Assembly (NCBI GenBank): GCA_031268685.1
Contig: JAIRWW010000010.1
Location: 1 to 5,878 of the forward strand
DNA length: 5,878 bases
Source of the DNA: Azoarcus sp.
GTDB lineage: Bacteria; Pseudomonadota; Gammaproteobacteria; Burkholderiales; Rhodocyclaceae
Direction of reading: 5' to 3'
Shown here one piece after another: positions 1 to 5,559 of the stretch. The notes beneath the pieces were generated by a model. The model did not search any database. It saw only the letters and a program-made list of their open reading frames with translations, and was not told where the DNA came from. The translations under genes were made by a program, and so were the position numbers. Within the stretch, counting starts at the first letter, position 1. Every line of letters begins with the position of its first letter.

Positions 1-1061
1 GCATTTTGATAAAAAATGCCGAATCGCTGGAGCGCGCGGGGCAGATGAGGGTGCTCGTCCTGGATAAAACCGGCACGCTGACTATGGGCGAGCCTGCCGT
101 GACCGATGTTGTTGCCGCGCCGCCGTGGACGCAGGCGGCTTTGCTGCAATTGGCGGCGGCGCTGGAACGCGGCAGTTCGCATCCGATTGCGCGGGCGATT
201 GTGCGCGCGCAATCGGCTGGCGAAGGGGGCGGGGCTGGCGGCGGCGAGGCTAGCGAGGTGCGTGATGTGGGCGGGCAGGGCGTGGAGGGCCGGGTCGGTT
301 TCCGTGAGGTGGTTCTCGGCACGCCGGATTTTCTCGCGTCCCGGCAGGTCGGTGTGCCGCAAGCGGATGTCGCGCCCCTTGCCGCACTTGGAAGGACGCT
401 GGCGGCGCTTGCTGTTGATGGCAATTATGCTGGTTTGATTGCTGTGGCCGATCGTGTGCGGGAGGATTCGGCAGCCGCTGTGGCAAGGCTGCGCGAGGCC
501 GGATTGCGGGTTGTGATGCTCACTGGCGATCATCGGGCGACTGCGGCGGCGGTCGCGGATTCCGTGGGTATCGCCGATTGGCGCGCCGGGGTTTTGCCCG
601 CAGGCAAGGCGGATGCGGTTGCGGCGCTGAGGAAGGAGACCGCCGCCAAAGGGGGGGTTGCCGCAAAAGGGGCTTGCATCGGCATGGCAGGCGATGGAAT
701 TAACGATGCGCCGGCGCTGGCCGCCGCCGATGTTTCTTTTGCTATGGGGGCAGGCGCTGATGCTGCTGTGGAGGCCGCCGATATCACTCTGGTACGTGGC
801 AGTTTGCACGGTGTGAGCGATGCTATTGACCTGTCACGAGTAACAATGGCAAAAATACGGCAGAATTTCTTTTTTGCCTTTGCCTACAATGTACTGGGAA
901 TACCGCTCGCGGCATTCGGGATGCTTGATCCTGTGGTGGCTGGTGCGGCAATGGCGCTGAGTTCGGTGTCGGTGGTGAGCAATTCTTTGTTGCTCAAGCG
1001 CTGGCGTCCGTGGAATTGCAATCGGGCCGGGGTGTCCGGCAAAAGGAAGGAGGAGCCATGA
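1..1061 (+). CDS. copA: Cu(I)-exporting P1B-type ATPase, C-terminal part (5' end outside window)
   Basis: This is an inner-membrane ATPase that pumps Cu(I) out of the cytoplasm. The reading frame is open from the first base and enters with ILIKNAESLE, which normally follows the CPC metal-binding helix, so the TTG at 6 is not a start. Visible landmarks are the phosphorylated Asp in DKTGT (codon 63-65), the nucleotide-binding SSHP (His codon 180-182), TGD (522-530) and GDGINDAP (690-713). The last two membrane segments carry the Cu(I)-site signatures of subgroup P1B-1: YN (885-890) and MxxSS (951-965). These favour copper over Zn/Cd. N-terminal HMA domains and the first six helices lie outside the window. 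Two Gly/Ala-rich stretches (about codons 70-80, and just before GDGIND) look longer than usual. The stop overlaps the next gene in ATGA, so the two are translationally coupled. Confidence 0.95.
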   Translation, partial: ILIKNAESLERAGQMRVLVLDKTGTLTMGEPAVTDVVAAPPWTQAALLQLAAALERGSSHPIARAIVRAQSAGEGGGAGGGEASEVRDVGGQGVEGRVGFREVVLGTPDFLASRQVGVPQADVAPLAALGRTLAALAVDGNYAGLIAVADRVREDSAAAVARLREAGLRVVMLTGDHRATAAAVADSVGIADWRAGVLPAGKADAVAALRKETAAKGGVAAKGACIGMAGDGINDAPALAAADVSFAMGAGADAAVEAADITLVRGSLHGVSDAIDLSRVTMAKIRQNFFFAFAYNVLGIPLAAFGMLDPVVAGAAMALSSVSVVSNSLLLKRWRPWNCNRAGVSGKRKEEP

Positions 1062-1267
1062 GTGAAGTAACGATCAAGGTGGAGGGCATGACCTGTGCCG
1101 GTTGTGTACGGAACGTGACCAAGCTGCTGAAGGCTCTGCCAGGAGTGAGCGGGGCGCATGTGTCGCTCGAACGGGAGAGCGCTACGGTGGAGTTCGATCC
1201 CGAGCAGGTCGATGCTGTGACGATGCGCCAGGCGGTGGAGGATGCCGGTTTCGATGCGCCTGTGTGA
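1058..1267 (+). CDS. copZ: Heavy-metal-associated (HMA) domain copper chaperone, CopZ-like
   Basis: This is a 69-residue single-domain cytoplasmic protein with the ferredoxin-like HMA fold. Members bind Cu(I) through two cysteines and hand it to the CopA ATPase. The metal site is GMTCAGC near residues 10-16, followed by the usual helix (VRNVTKLLKALPGV), the VSLERESATVEFDP strand pair and a closing AVEDAGFDAPV. The start at 1058 is chosen because the strong Shine-Dalgarno AAGGAGG (1047-1053) lies 4 nt upstream and its ATG overlaps the copA stop. An upstream in-frame ATG at 1010 would add 16 residues inside copA and lacks such a site. The tight overlap with copA supports a shared copper role. 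It could instead be named simply an HMA-domain protein. Copper specificity is inferred from the partner. Confidence 0.92.
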   Translation: MSEVTIKVEGMTCAGCVRNVTKLLKALPGVSGAHVSLERESATVEFDPEQVDAVTMRQAVEDAGFDAPV

Positions 1268-1269
1268 TT

Positions 1270-1300
1270 CTCCTTTTATAATTCGCTCTTTTTAAAGGAG
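1270..1300 (+). promoter_or_regulatory. ppa -10 element, Shine-Dalgarno and possible SD-hiding hairpin
   Basis: A perfect TATAAT lies at 1277-1282 with no convincing -35 at the right spacing. Transcription from it would start near 1289. The Shine-Dalgarno AAAGGAG (1294-1300) is 6 nt before the ppa ATG. CTCCTTT at 1270-1276 is exactly complementary to that Shine-Dalgarno (7 bp, 17-nt loop). A transcript reading through from copZ could therefore fold over the ribosome binding site, while one started at the local -10 would lack the 5' arm. Confidence 0.5.
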
Positions 1301-1306
1301 CTGTTC

Positions 1307-1834
1307 ATGGGACTGGATCTCGTCAAGGCAGGCAGGGATGTGCCAAATGATGTCAATGTTATTATCGAAATTCCGGCGCAGGCCGATCCGGTCAAGTTCG
1401 AGGTAGATAAGGAAAGCGGGGCGATTTTCGTCGACCGCTTCATGGGCGCTTCGATGCGCTACCCGCTCAATTACGGTTATGTGCCGCATACGATTTCAGG
1501 CGATGGCGATCCGGTCGATGTGCTTGTGGCGACGCCGTTTCCGCTTTTCCCCGGTGCGGTTATTCGCGTCCGTCCGGTTGGCGTGCTGAAGATGGAGGAT
1601 GACGGCGGGGTGGATGCAAAGGTTATTGCCGTGCCGGTATCCAAGCTCACGCCGCTCTACGATAAGGTGAAGGGCATTGATGATCTGCCGGAGCTGCTTG
1701 TGAAGCAGACCGTGCATTTTTTTGAGCACTATAAAGATCTTGAACCGGGCAAATGGGTAAAAATCCTGGGTTGGGGGACGGTCGAGGAGGCCAGGAAGGA
1801 AATTCTCGATGGCATTGCCAACGCTGCCAGGTGA
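1307..1834 (+). CDS. ppa: Inorganic pyrophosphatase, soluble family I
   Basis: This cytoplasmic, Mg2+-dependent enzyme hydrolyses pyrophosphate to two phosphates, pulling nucleic-acid, protein and lipid synthesis forward. At 175 residues it is the usual length of the bacterial family I (hexameric) enzyme. The family signature DGDPVDV (Asp cluster binding metal) is present near residues 65-71. It is preceded by the conserved [13 protein letters not shown] segment and followed by KVIAVP and the C-terminal [17 protein letters not shown] stretch, so the protein looks complete and active. The ATG at 1307 has AAAGGAG 6 nt upstream. The gene follows copZ by 39 nt but has its own -10 element, so it is probably an independent unit and not part of the copper operon. 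It converges with the small gene on the minus strand. Confidence 0.97.
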   Translation: MGLDLVKAGRDVPNDVNVIIEIPAQADPVKFEVDKESGAIFVDRFMGASMRYPLNYGYVPHTISGDGDPVDVLVATPFPLFPGAVIRVRPVGVLKMEDDGGVDAKVIAVPVSKLTPLYDKVKGIDDLPELLVKQTVHFFEHYKDLEPGKWVKILGWGTVEEARKEILDGIANAAR

Positions 1835-1835
1835 A

Positions 1836-1865
1836 AGAAACGCCGCTAACAGAAACGCCGCTGAC
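1836..1865 (+). repeat. Tandem 15-bp direct repeat just after ppa
   Basis: Two adjacent 15-bp units, 1836-1850 and 1851-1865, share AGAAACGCCGCTxAC and differ at one base (A versus G). They begin 2 nt after the ppa stop. A recent local duplication is the simplest reading. The second copy provides the left arm of a small CGCCG/CGGCG hairpin (1856-1869, loop CTGA). Confidence 0.7.
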
Positions 1866-1866
1866 G

Positions 1867-1890
1867 GCGGTCTGCCGCAAGGCCGACCGC
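1867..1890. terminator. GC-rich hairpin with GCAA tetraloop between convergent genes
   Basis: The arms GCGGTC (1867-1872) and GACCGC (1885-1890) enclose a T/C mismatch and a 3-bp GCC/GGC stem capped by GCAA, a GNRA tetraloop. It sits between the convergent ends of ppa (stop 1834) and the minus-strand gene (stop 1895), where a shared terminator is expected. No clean T-run follows on either strand (only TTTC on each side), so intrinsic termination is uncertain. Confidence 0.4.
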
Positions 1891-1894
1891 GGTT

Positions 1895-2161
1895 TCAGGC
1901 GGCGGCCACTTCCGACAGGCTGCACTTGGTGATGCCGTAGCGGGTGCGCACGAGCAGCGGGTAGTCTCTGCCGCTGAAAAGGCCGAAGTGGCCAATGTTG
2001 TAGCCGACTACGTTGCCGTATACCCGCCCGATGCGCACGGGGCGGCCGATGCGGAAGCCTGCGTGTATGGCGCTGCTGATGGCGTGCCCGATGTGGGGCG
2101 CGGGGGTGGGGACGCCATTCCGGCGTCCGCCCTGCATGAGAACAAGATGCGGCGTCTTCAT
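1895..2161 (-). CDS. Small basic protein of unknown function (88 aa)
   Basis: I do not recognise this protein. The frame is 88 residues and begins MKTPHLVLMQGG. Its codons end mostly in G or C (runs of GGC, CGC, ATC, TAC), as in the neighbouring genes, which is strong evidence that it is translated. It is rich in Gly, Arg, His and Ile, net basic, with one Cys near the C-terminus. There is no signal peptide, membrane segment or known motif. The C-terminal half (RVYGNVVGYNIGHFGLF, then YPLLVRTRYGITKCSLSEV) alternates hydrophobic and polar residues as in a small beta domain. The ribosome binding site is weak: GAGAG about 7 nt before the ATG. It stands alone, convergent with ppa, with a CRP-type palindrome about 100 bp upstream. 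Expression under that regulator is inference. Confidence 0.65.
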   Translation of the reverse strand: MKTPHLVLMQGGRRNGVPTPAPHIGHAISSAIHAGFRIGRPVRIGRVYGNVVGYNIGHFGLFSGRDYPLLVRTRYGITKCSLSEVAAA

Positions 2162-2259
2162 GGTTATCTCTCTGCTCTCTGTTGGTGTTGGCGTTTGTTT
2201 TTGATAACGGCAGTTTTTTGTTAGTTTTTACCCCGTGTGGGCTGTTATGGACAATGGGA

Positions 2260-2275
2260 TGTGATTCCTATCACA
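2260..2275. promoter_or_regulatory. CRP/Vfr-type operator palindrome
   Basis: TGTGAT-TCCT-ATCACA is a perfect 6-bp inverted repeat with a 4-bp centre. It matches the CRP consensus TGTGA-N6-TCACA at all ten conserved positions. It lies 98 bp upstream of the minus-strand 88-aa gene and 278 bp upstream of glnB. On the minus strand a weak promoter (TTGTCC, 18 bp, TAAAAA at 2225-2230) would put the site near -50. Another CRP/FNR-family protein could be the true ligand. Confidence 0.5.
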
Positions 2276-2437
2276 AATAGATGCATGGATCCCGGTTTTG
2301 TGTGCGGTGACTGGGGTTTTGGGTTGGTGTAATTACTTACGAGATAACCGTGGGGGTAAAGCGGTGAGTCTTGGGCGCGGACGATGTATGCTGGCGAATC
2401 GCTGGCGGCAGGCGCTTGGCGTCTGCTGCGTTGCGCG

Positions 2438-2892
<455 letters not shown>

Positions 2893-3010
2893 TTTGTTCG
2901 CCGGGCAGGCATGTGGTCATGAGCAGCCAGTTCGTGCTTGAGGATGAACTGCTTGGGGAGGCGCTGAGGCGCACCCACCGTTGGCGCTCTGCTTAAGTGC
3001 TGCGACGGTT

Positions 3011-3055
3011 CAAAGTAAAAAGGGCAAACCCGGTTGGGTTGCCCTTTTTACTTTG
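3011..3055. terminator. Bidirectional intrinsic terminator between glnB and tRNA-Thr
   Basis: A 17-bp perfect stem (3011-3027 with 3039-3055) continues, after one bulged A, into 3 bp of C/G closing a GGTT loop. The core GGGCAA/TTGCCC is flanked by AAAAA (3017-3021) and TTTTT (3045-3049), so both strands give a stem running into U's. It can end the glnB transcript on plus and the tRNA transcript on minus, where the stem begins 3 nt past the CCA end. Confidence 0.9.
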
Positions 3056-3057
3056 AG

Positions 3058-3133
3058 TGGTGCCGGCAAGAGGAGTCGAACCCCCGACCTTCGCATTACG
3101 AATGCGCTGCTCTACCAACTGAGCTATGCCGGC
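3058..3133 (-). tRNA. tRNA-Thr (anticodon CGT)
   Basis: Read on the minus strand this is a complete 76-nt cloverleaf. The acceptor is GCCGGCA/TGCCGGC, the D arm GCTC-AGTTGGTA-GAGC, and the anticodon loop TTCGTAA. The T arm has a GGGGG stem with the TTCGACT loop, then discriminator A and an encoded CCA (3058-3060). Anticodon CGT reads the threonine codon ACG. The anticodon stem has four pairs plus a G-A opposition at its top. The gene has its own promoter about 70 bp upstream and the strong hairpin terminator just downstream. I see no second copy of its 3' end in the window, so no integration duplicate is evident here. Confidence 0.97.
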
Positions 3134-3443
3134 TAAAACCGAAGCTTGTTCACGCTTACGCTGTGCTCGCTGTGTTGCTACCCTGCCGGGCGGCAAAGGA
3201 GCGGCATTATAGCCTGGGCGCGCTTTTGCAGGCAATCCGGAAGTGGCCAAGCTGAGGGTTGTTATATTTGGCCTTGAGGGATAAACCCGCGTAGCCCAGC
3301 GGCATCAGGGCGGGGTAGTCGCGCTTGGAGGCATGGCATGGGCGGTTTTGCCGGGCCGGGGTAGAACAAGCAGTCGTGTCACCAGATGCCATTTGATTAA
3401 ATTTTGAGCGGGATTATTCAAGTCTGCCTGCTCCAGCCGCTGT
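3134..3443. other. Gene-poor stretch between tRNA-Thr and abiEii
   Basis: From 3134 to about 3236 this is the tRNA leader and promoter. From 3237 to 3443 I find no supported gene, no clear terminator for abiEii and no transposon end. A 61-codon minus-strand frame (3207-3392) contains the tRNA promoter and has no recognisable motif, so I do not call it. This is the likely junction between the core segment and the toxin-antitoxin block. Confidence 0.5.
3206..3235 (-). promoter_or_regulatory. Sigma-70 promoter of tRNA-Thr
   Basis: On the minus strand, TTGCCT (3230-3235) and a perfect TATAAT (3206-3211) are 18 bp apart. The bases after the -10 are GC-rich (GCCGCTCC), the discriminator type seen on stringently controlled stable-RNA promoters. 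The start would fall near 3199, giving a leader of about 65 nt to be trimmed before the mature 5' end at 3133. Confidence 0.75.
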
Positions 3444-4322
3444 CTATCCGCCAAGTACCGTTCCTGTTGCGATGGCGGACAACACAGGCAGCAAGAACCC
3501 GCGCAGATCGTCAATCACGGCGGCCAGCGGTATCGGCTCCAGCTTGTTCTTGCGCTGGAACGCCTGCCATTGCTTGTTTTTCTGCTCGTCTTGCGCGAAT
3601 TCGTCGCTAAGACCAACGGGCACGTCGTCGGGCATGACTGCGCCTCGGCGTTCCAAGGTCGCCCAAATCGCCTGGCACAGGATCGCCCCGTCGAAATCCG
3701 AATGCCGGGCCAGAATCCAGAGGTCGAAATAATCCTTCAGTCGGCTGTTGAGCATGCCGAGCGTCACCATCGCTTCCAGCTTTTCCGCCACGACCGTGTA
3801 CCGGGGATAGACCCTCAGACAGGGCGGCGGCATGTCACCGAGGATCACCGGATAGCGCGCGTCCTCCGGGCCGGGCGTCACCGCATCGCCAAAGCCGATG
3901 TCGATCTGCACCGGGCAGCGCGCGCTATCGAGCATTCCGATCAAGGTGACGCGAATGCCCCCATAGTTGGCGTCCTTGCGGATTTCGGCGGCTTTCACCG
4001 TGTCGGGCTGAAAAACGATGCCGTCATCGCCATTCTCAATCTGGCAGATTTCGCGAAACAGGCTTTCCAGACGGGGAATTTCGGCGGAACCGAAGCCAAG
4101 CAGATCGGCATCGTGGGTTGGGCGATGCGGCACGTCGAACCAGAGGTCGAACAGCAATGCCCCCTTGAGCAGGAATTGACTGCGCTGCCCGGAAACGCTC
4201 AGGCGATACAGCATCCGCTCCAGCGCATAGCGCGTCAGCAGCAGGTTGAAGTCGAGTTTTTCGGCGCGGGCCTTGTTGAGTAACCGGGCGCGTACCGAGG
4301 CGGCAAGGTTGCGCGCGCTCAT
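3444..4322 (-). CDS. abiEii: AbiEii/AbiGii-family nucleotidyltransferase toxin
   Basis: This is the toxin of a type IV toxin-antitoxin and abortive-infection pair. Family members are DNA polymerase beta-like nucleotidyltransferases that stop growth on phage attack, and some relatives (MenT) add nucleotides to tRNA ends. In the 292 residues, LLKGALLF (51-58) and HDADLLGFG (70-78, acidic D71 and D73) form the NTase core, and IDIGFGD (140-146) may supply the third acid. EKLEA (180-184) and RLKDYFDLW (194-202) are the conserved C-terminal motifs, so the active site looks intact. I place the start at 4322: its ATG overlaps the abiEi stop (ATGA) and GGAG (4331-4334) lies 8 nt upstream. An earlier in-frame ATG at 4379 sits inside abiEi without support. 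The target is unknown. Confidence 0.92.
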   Translation of the reverse strand: MSARNLAASVRARLLNKARAEKLDFNLLLTRYALERMLYRLSVSGQRSQFLLKGALLFDLWFDVPHRPTHDADLLGFGSAEIPRLESLFREICQIENGDDGIVFQPDTVKAAEIRKDANYGGIRVTLIGMLDSARCPVQIDIGFGDAVTPGPEDARYPVILGDMPPPCLRVYPRYTVVAEKLEAMVTLGMLNSRLKDYFDLWILARHSDFDGAILCQAIWATLERRGAVMPDDVPVGLSDEFAQDEQKNKQWQAFQRKNKLEPIPLAAVIDDLRGFLLPVLSAIATGTVLGG

Positions 4323-4924
4323 GTCAGGCTCTCCAGATAGGGGCGCATCACGTTGGTCATGCGATCGATCTTGGCGCAATGCCAGATTTCGTTAGCTGTC
4401 ATGCGTTTTGCGTTCCATGCCTCGCGCAGTGCCTCCAGCGCCACGTCGAGGCCGATCTTGTTGCGGAACTTGAAACAGTCGGCCACCGTCTTGGCGACGC
4501 TGGTGAGGCGCACCGTCACGCCGTCGACGTCGCGCTCCTCGATGCCCTCGGTCAGCGCCGCGCCGGAGAACCGGACGAGACGCAGCGGTGGGTAGTCGAG
4601 CCTTGGCTCGGCGGCTTTGTTGTCGATGGCGAGCCATACCTCGAACGGGGCTTGCGTCGTCAGATCGTGAAAGCGCAGTGCCGACAGCAGGCAGACGACG
4701 CCTTTTGGGACGCGCCGCGCGACCTCGGCCAGCGTGCCGTGCGCGGAAACGGCACGCCCCGGCAGGCAATACATTCCGCGCCCAATCCGTTCCAGCAGCC
4801 CGCGCCGAACGGCGCGCGTCAGAGCCACGCGCGGAATTCCTTCCCGCGCCAGATCGCTGGGGCGCACGATTCCCTGTGAGCGTGCCACATGGATGAGTTT
4901 CACGGTGATCGGGGTCGTGTCCAT
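4319..4924 (-). CDS. abiEi: AbiEi-family antitoxin and transcriptional repressor
   Basis: This is the antitoxin of the AbiE pair. Characterised members bind inverted repeats in their own promoter and block toxicity without stable contact with the toxin. From the ATG at 4924 it has 201 residues. An N-terminal winged helix-turn-helix (about 9-55: VARSQGIVRPSDLAREGI, then RGLLERIGRGMYCLPG) is followed by a C-terminal domain. That domain carries LSALRFHDLTTQ, VWLAI, LRLVRFSG and the typical TSVAKTVADCFKFRNKIG near 141-158. I prefer 4924 over an in-frame ATG at 4984 because the family fold begins right after it and a TTGACA sits between the two. Neither start has a clear Shine-Dalgarno. It precedes abiEii with a 4-nt overlap, the usual antitoxin-first order. 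Confidence 0.9.
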   Translation of the reverse strand: MDTTPITVKLIHVARSQGIVRPSDLAREGIPRVALTRAVRRGLLERIGRGMYCLPGRAVSAHGTLAEVARRVPKGVVCLLSALRFHDLTTQAPFEVWLAIDNKAAEPRLDYPPLRLVRFSGAALTEGIEERDVDGVTVRLTSVAKTVADCFKFRNKIGLDVALEALREAWNAKRMTANEIWHCAKIDRMTNVMRPYLESLT

Positions 4925-4986
4925 GACGGGTAGTGTTCCATAATATCGGTAAATGTCAACAAGTACATGTAAAATGAAACACATGC
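4925..4986 (-). promoter_or_regulatory. AT-rich promoter/operator region of the abiE operon (tentative)
   Basis: On the minus strand a perfect TTGACA lies at 4954-4959 and TATTAT at 4940-4945, but only 8 bp separate them, so they cannot be one promoter. TTGACA has only a poor -10 (AACACT region) at correct spacing. TATTAT has no good -35. TACATGTA (4964-4971) is a perfect palindrome, and GTGTTCC and GAAACAC flank the region as an imperfect inverted pair. AbiEi proteins bind such repeats. The assignment is inferred. Confidence 0.35.
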
Positions 4987-5004
4987 TATTTATCTATATT
5001 TTTA

Positions 5005-5124
5005 AACACTTCCCGCGCTTTGCTTGACGGTGGGCAACTTGCCCATCTCATCGCTGTGGACGGTATCGCTGGCGTAACCACTAATCCGGCCATTTTCCAG
5101 AAGGCCATTTCGGACGGACGCTAA
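5005..5124 (+). pseudogene. tal: Transaldolase fragment, both ends missing
   Basis: The plus-strand frame through 5023-5121 translates to a strong transaldolase N-terminal signature: [11 protein letters not shown] followed by [17 protein letters not shown], then SDGR and a TAA at 5122-5124. In intact enzymes this segment (roughly residues 20-55 of over 300) carries the conserved D-G-x-x-G-V-T-[ST]-N-P motif at the start of the barrel. Homology may begin a few codons earlier (TSRAL, about 5008). Upstream of that the frame is AT-rich and unlike transaldolase, and no start codon with a ribosome binding site is present. After the stop nothing transaldolase-like resumes. It is a remnant that cannot make an enzyme, wedged between two divergent toxin-antitoxin operons. 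The motif is seen directly. The origin as a displaced or carried-in gene piece is inferred. Confidence 0.82.
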
Positions 5125-5146
5125 TGCATCACATGCCAGCTATTTT

Positions 5147-5171
5147 GTGCTTAGCACTGAACTGGTATAAA
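5147..5171 (+). promoter_or_regulatory. higBA promoter with extended -10 and embedded palindrome
   Basis: TGG-TATAAA (5163-5171) is an extended -10, and TAAAAT (5168-5173) is an overlapping alternative. The -35 area (TTTTGT, 5143-5148) is poor, as is common with an extended -10. GTGCT-T-AGCAC (5147-5157), a perfect palindrome, lies in the spacer where an XRE antitoxin could block polymerase. The predicted start falls at about 5178-5180, only 2-4 nt before the toxin ATG. Confidence 0.55.
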
Positions 5172-5181
5172 ATGTGGAAGC

Positions 5182-5559
5182 ATGACAGATCAAGAGAAAC
5201 CCCTCGTCTGGCTCGGGAGCAGCAAAAAAGATTTGATGGCGCTTCCACGCGAACTGCGGAAGTTCTTCGGCCATGCTCTAGACTTCGCACAATGCGGCGA
5301 CCGGCACAGTGCGGTAAAGACGCTCAAGGGCTTTGGAAATGCGGACGTACTCGAAATCATCGAGGACGACTCGGACGGTACATACCGGGCTGTCTATACG
5401 GTGAGATTCGTGGAAGCAGTGTTCGTCCTGCACTGCTTCCAGAAAAAGAGCAAACGGGGAATCGAGACCCCGAAAAAGGACATGGACATCATTCGAGACC
5501 GGCTCAAGCAAGCTGAGGCACAAGTAAAGGAGCTACAACATGGCAAAGCGCGCAATTGA
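5182..5559 (+). CDS. higB: RelE/HigB-type toxin, phage Gp49-like family
   Basis: This is the toxin of a type II pair. The RelE/HigB superfamily contains ribosome-dependent mRNA interferases, and the Gp49-like (DUF891) branch is the best match. The 125 residues show the family order: KPLVWLGSSKKDL (6-18), LPRELRKFFGHAL (21-33), KTLKGFG (46-52), the strand VLEIIEDD, YRAVYTVRF (68-76), VFVLHCFQKKSKRG (80-93) and TPKKDMDIIRDRL (96-108). The KGFG, YRAVY and FQKKS motifs are intact, so it is probably functional. The ATG at 5182 is kept because KPLVWLGSS belongs to the family N-terminus, yet no normal Shine-Dalgarno precedes it and the promoter is very close, suggesting a near-leaderless message. 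Toxin-first order with a 20-nt overlap into the antitoxin is typical of higBA. The mRNA-cleaving activity is inferred. Confidence 0.9.
   Translation: MTDQEKPLVWLGSSKKDLMALPRELRKFFGHALDFAQCGDRHSAVKTLKGFGNADVLEIIEDDSDGTYRAVYTVRFVEAVFVLHCFQKKSKRGIETPKKDMDIIRDRLKQAEAQVKELQHGKARN

Noticed and set aside
6..8. TTG as the start of the ATPase
   Set aside because: The frame is open to the window edge and the residues before it (IL of ILIKNAESLE) belong to the family, so the gene simply enters from outside.
2919..2996. 25-codon open frame (MSSQFVLEDELLGEALRR...) after glnB
   Set aside because: It has plausible codons but no ribosome binding site, no known family and very short length. It may be chance.
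3058..3133. tRNA-Thr as the attachment site of the toxin-antitoxin block
   Set aside because: tRNA genes of this type are known integration sites. However, the tRNA 3' end points away from the block, no duplicate of the 3' end is visible, and no integrase is present in the window.
3207..3392. 61-codon minus-strand frame upstream of tRNA-Thr
   Set aside because: It contains the tRNA promoter, has no motif I can name and no ribosome site.
3570..4283. Long plus-strand open frame (237 codons) opposite abiEii
   Set aside because: It is antisense to a gene with clear nucleotidyltransferase motifs. The frame stays open because of the high GC of the opposite strand, and its translation shows no motif and no ribosome binding site.
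4379..4879. Plus-strand open frame (166 codons) opposite abiEi
   Set aside because: It is a shadow of the AbiEi gene, with no recognisable domain or start signal.
4980..5136. CACATGC copies flanking the transaldolase scrap as target-site duplication
   Set aside because: Seven bases at this distance can arise by chance, and there are no inverted repeat ends or transposase. It is kept only as a remark in the scar finding.
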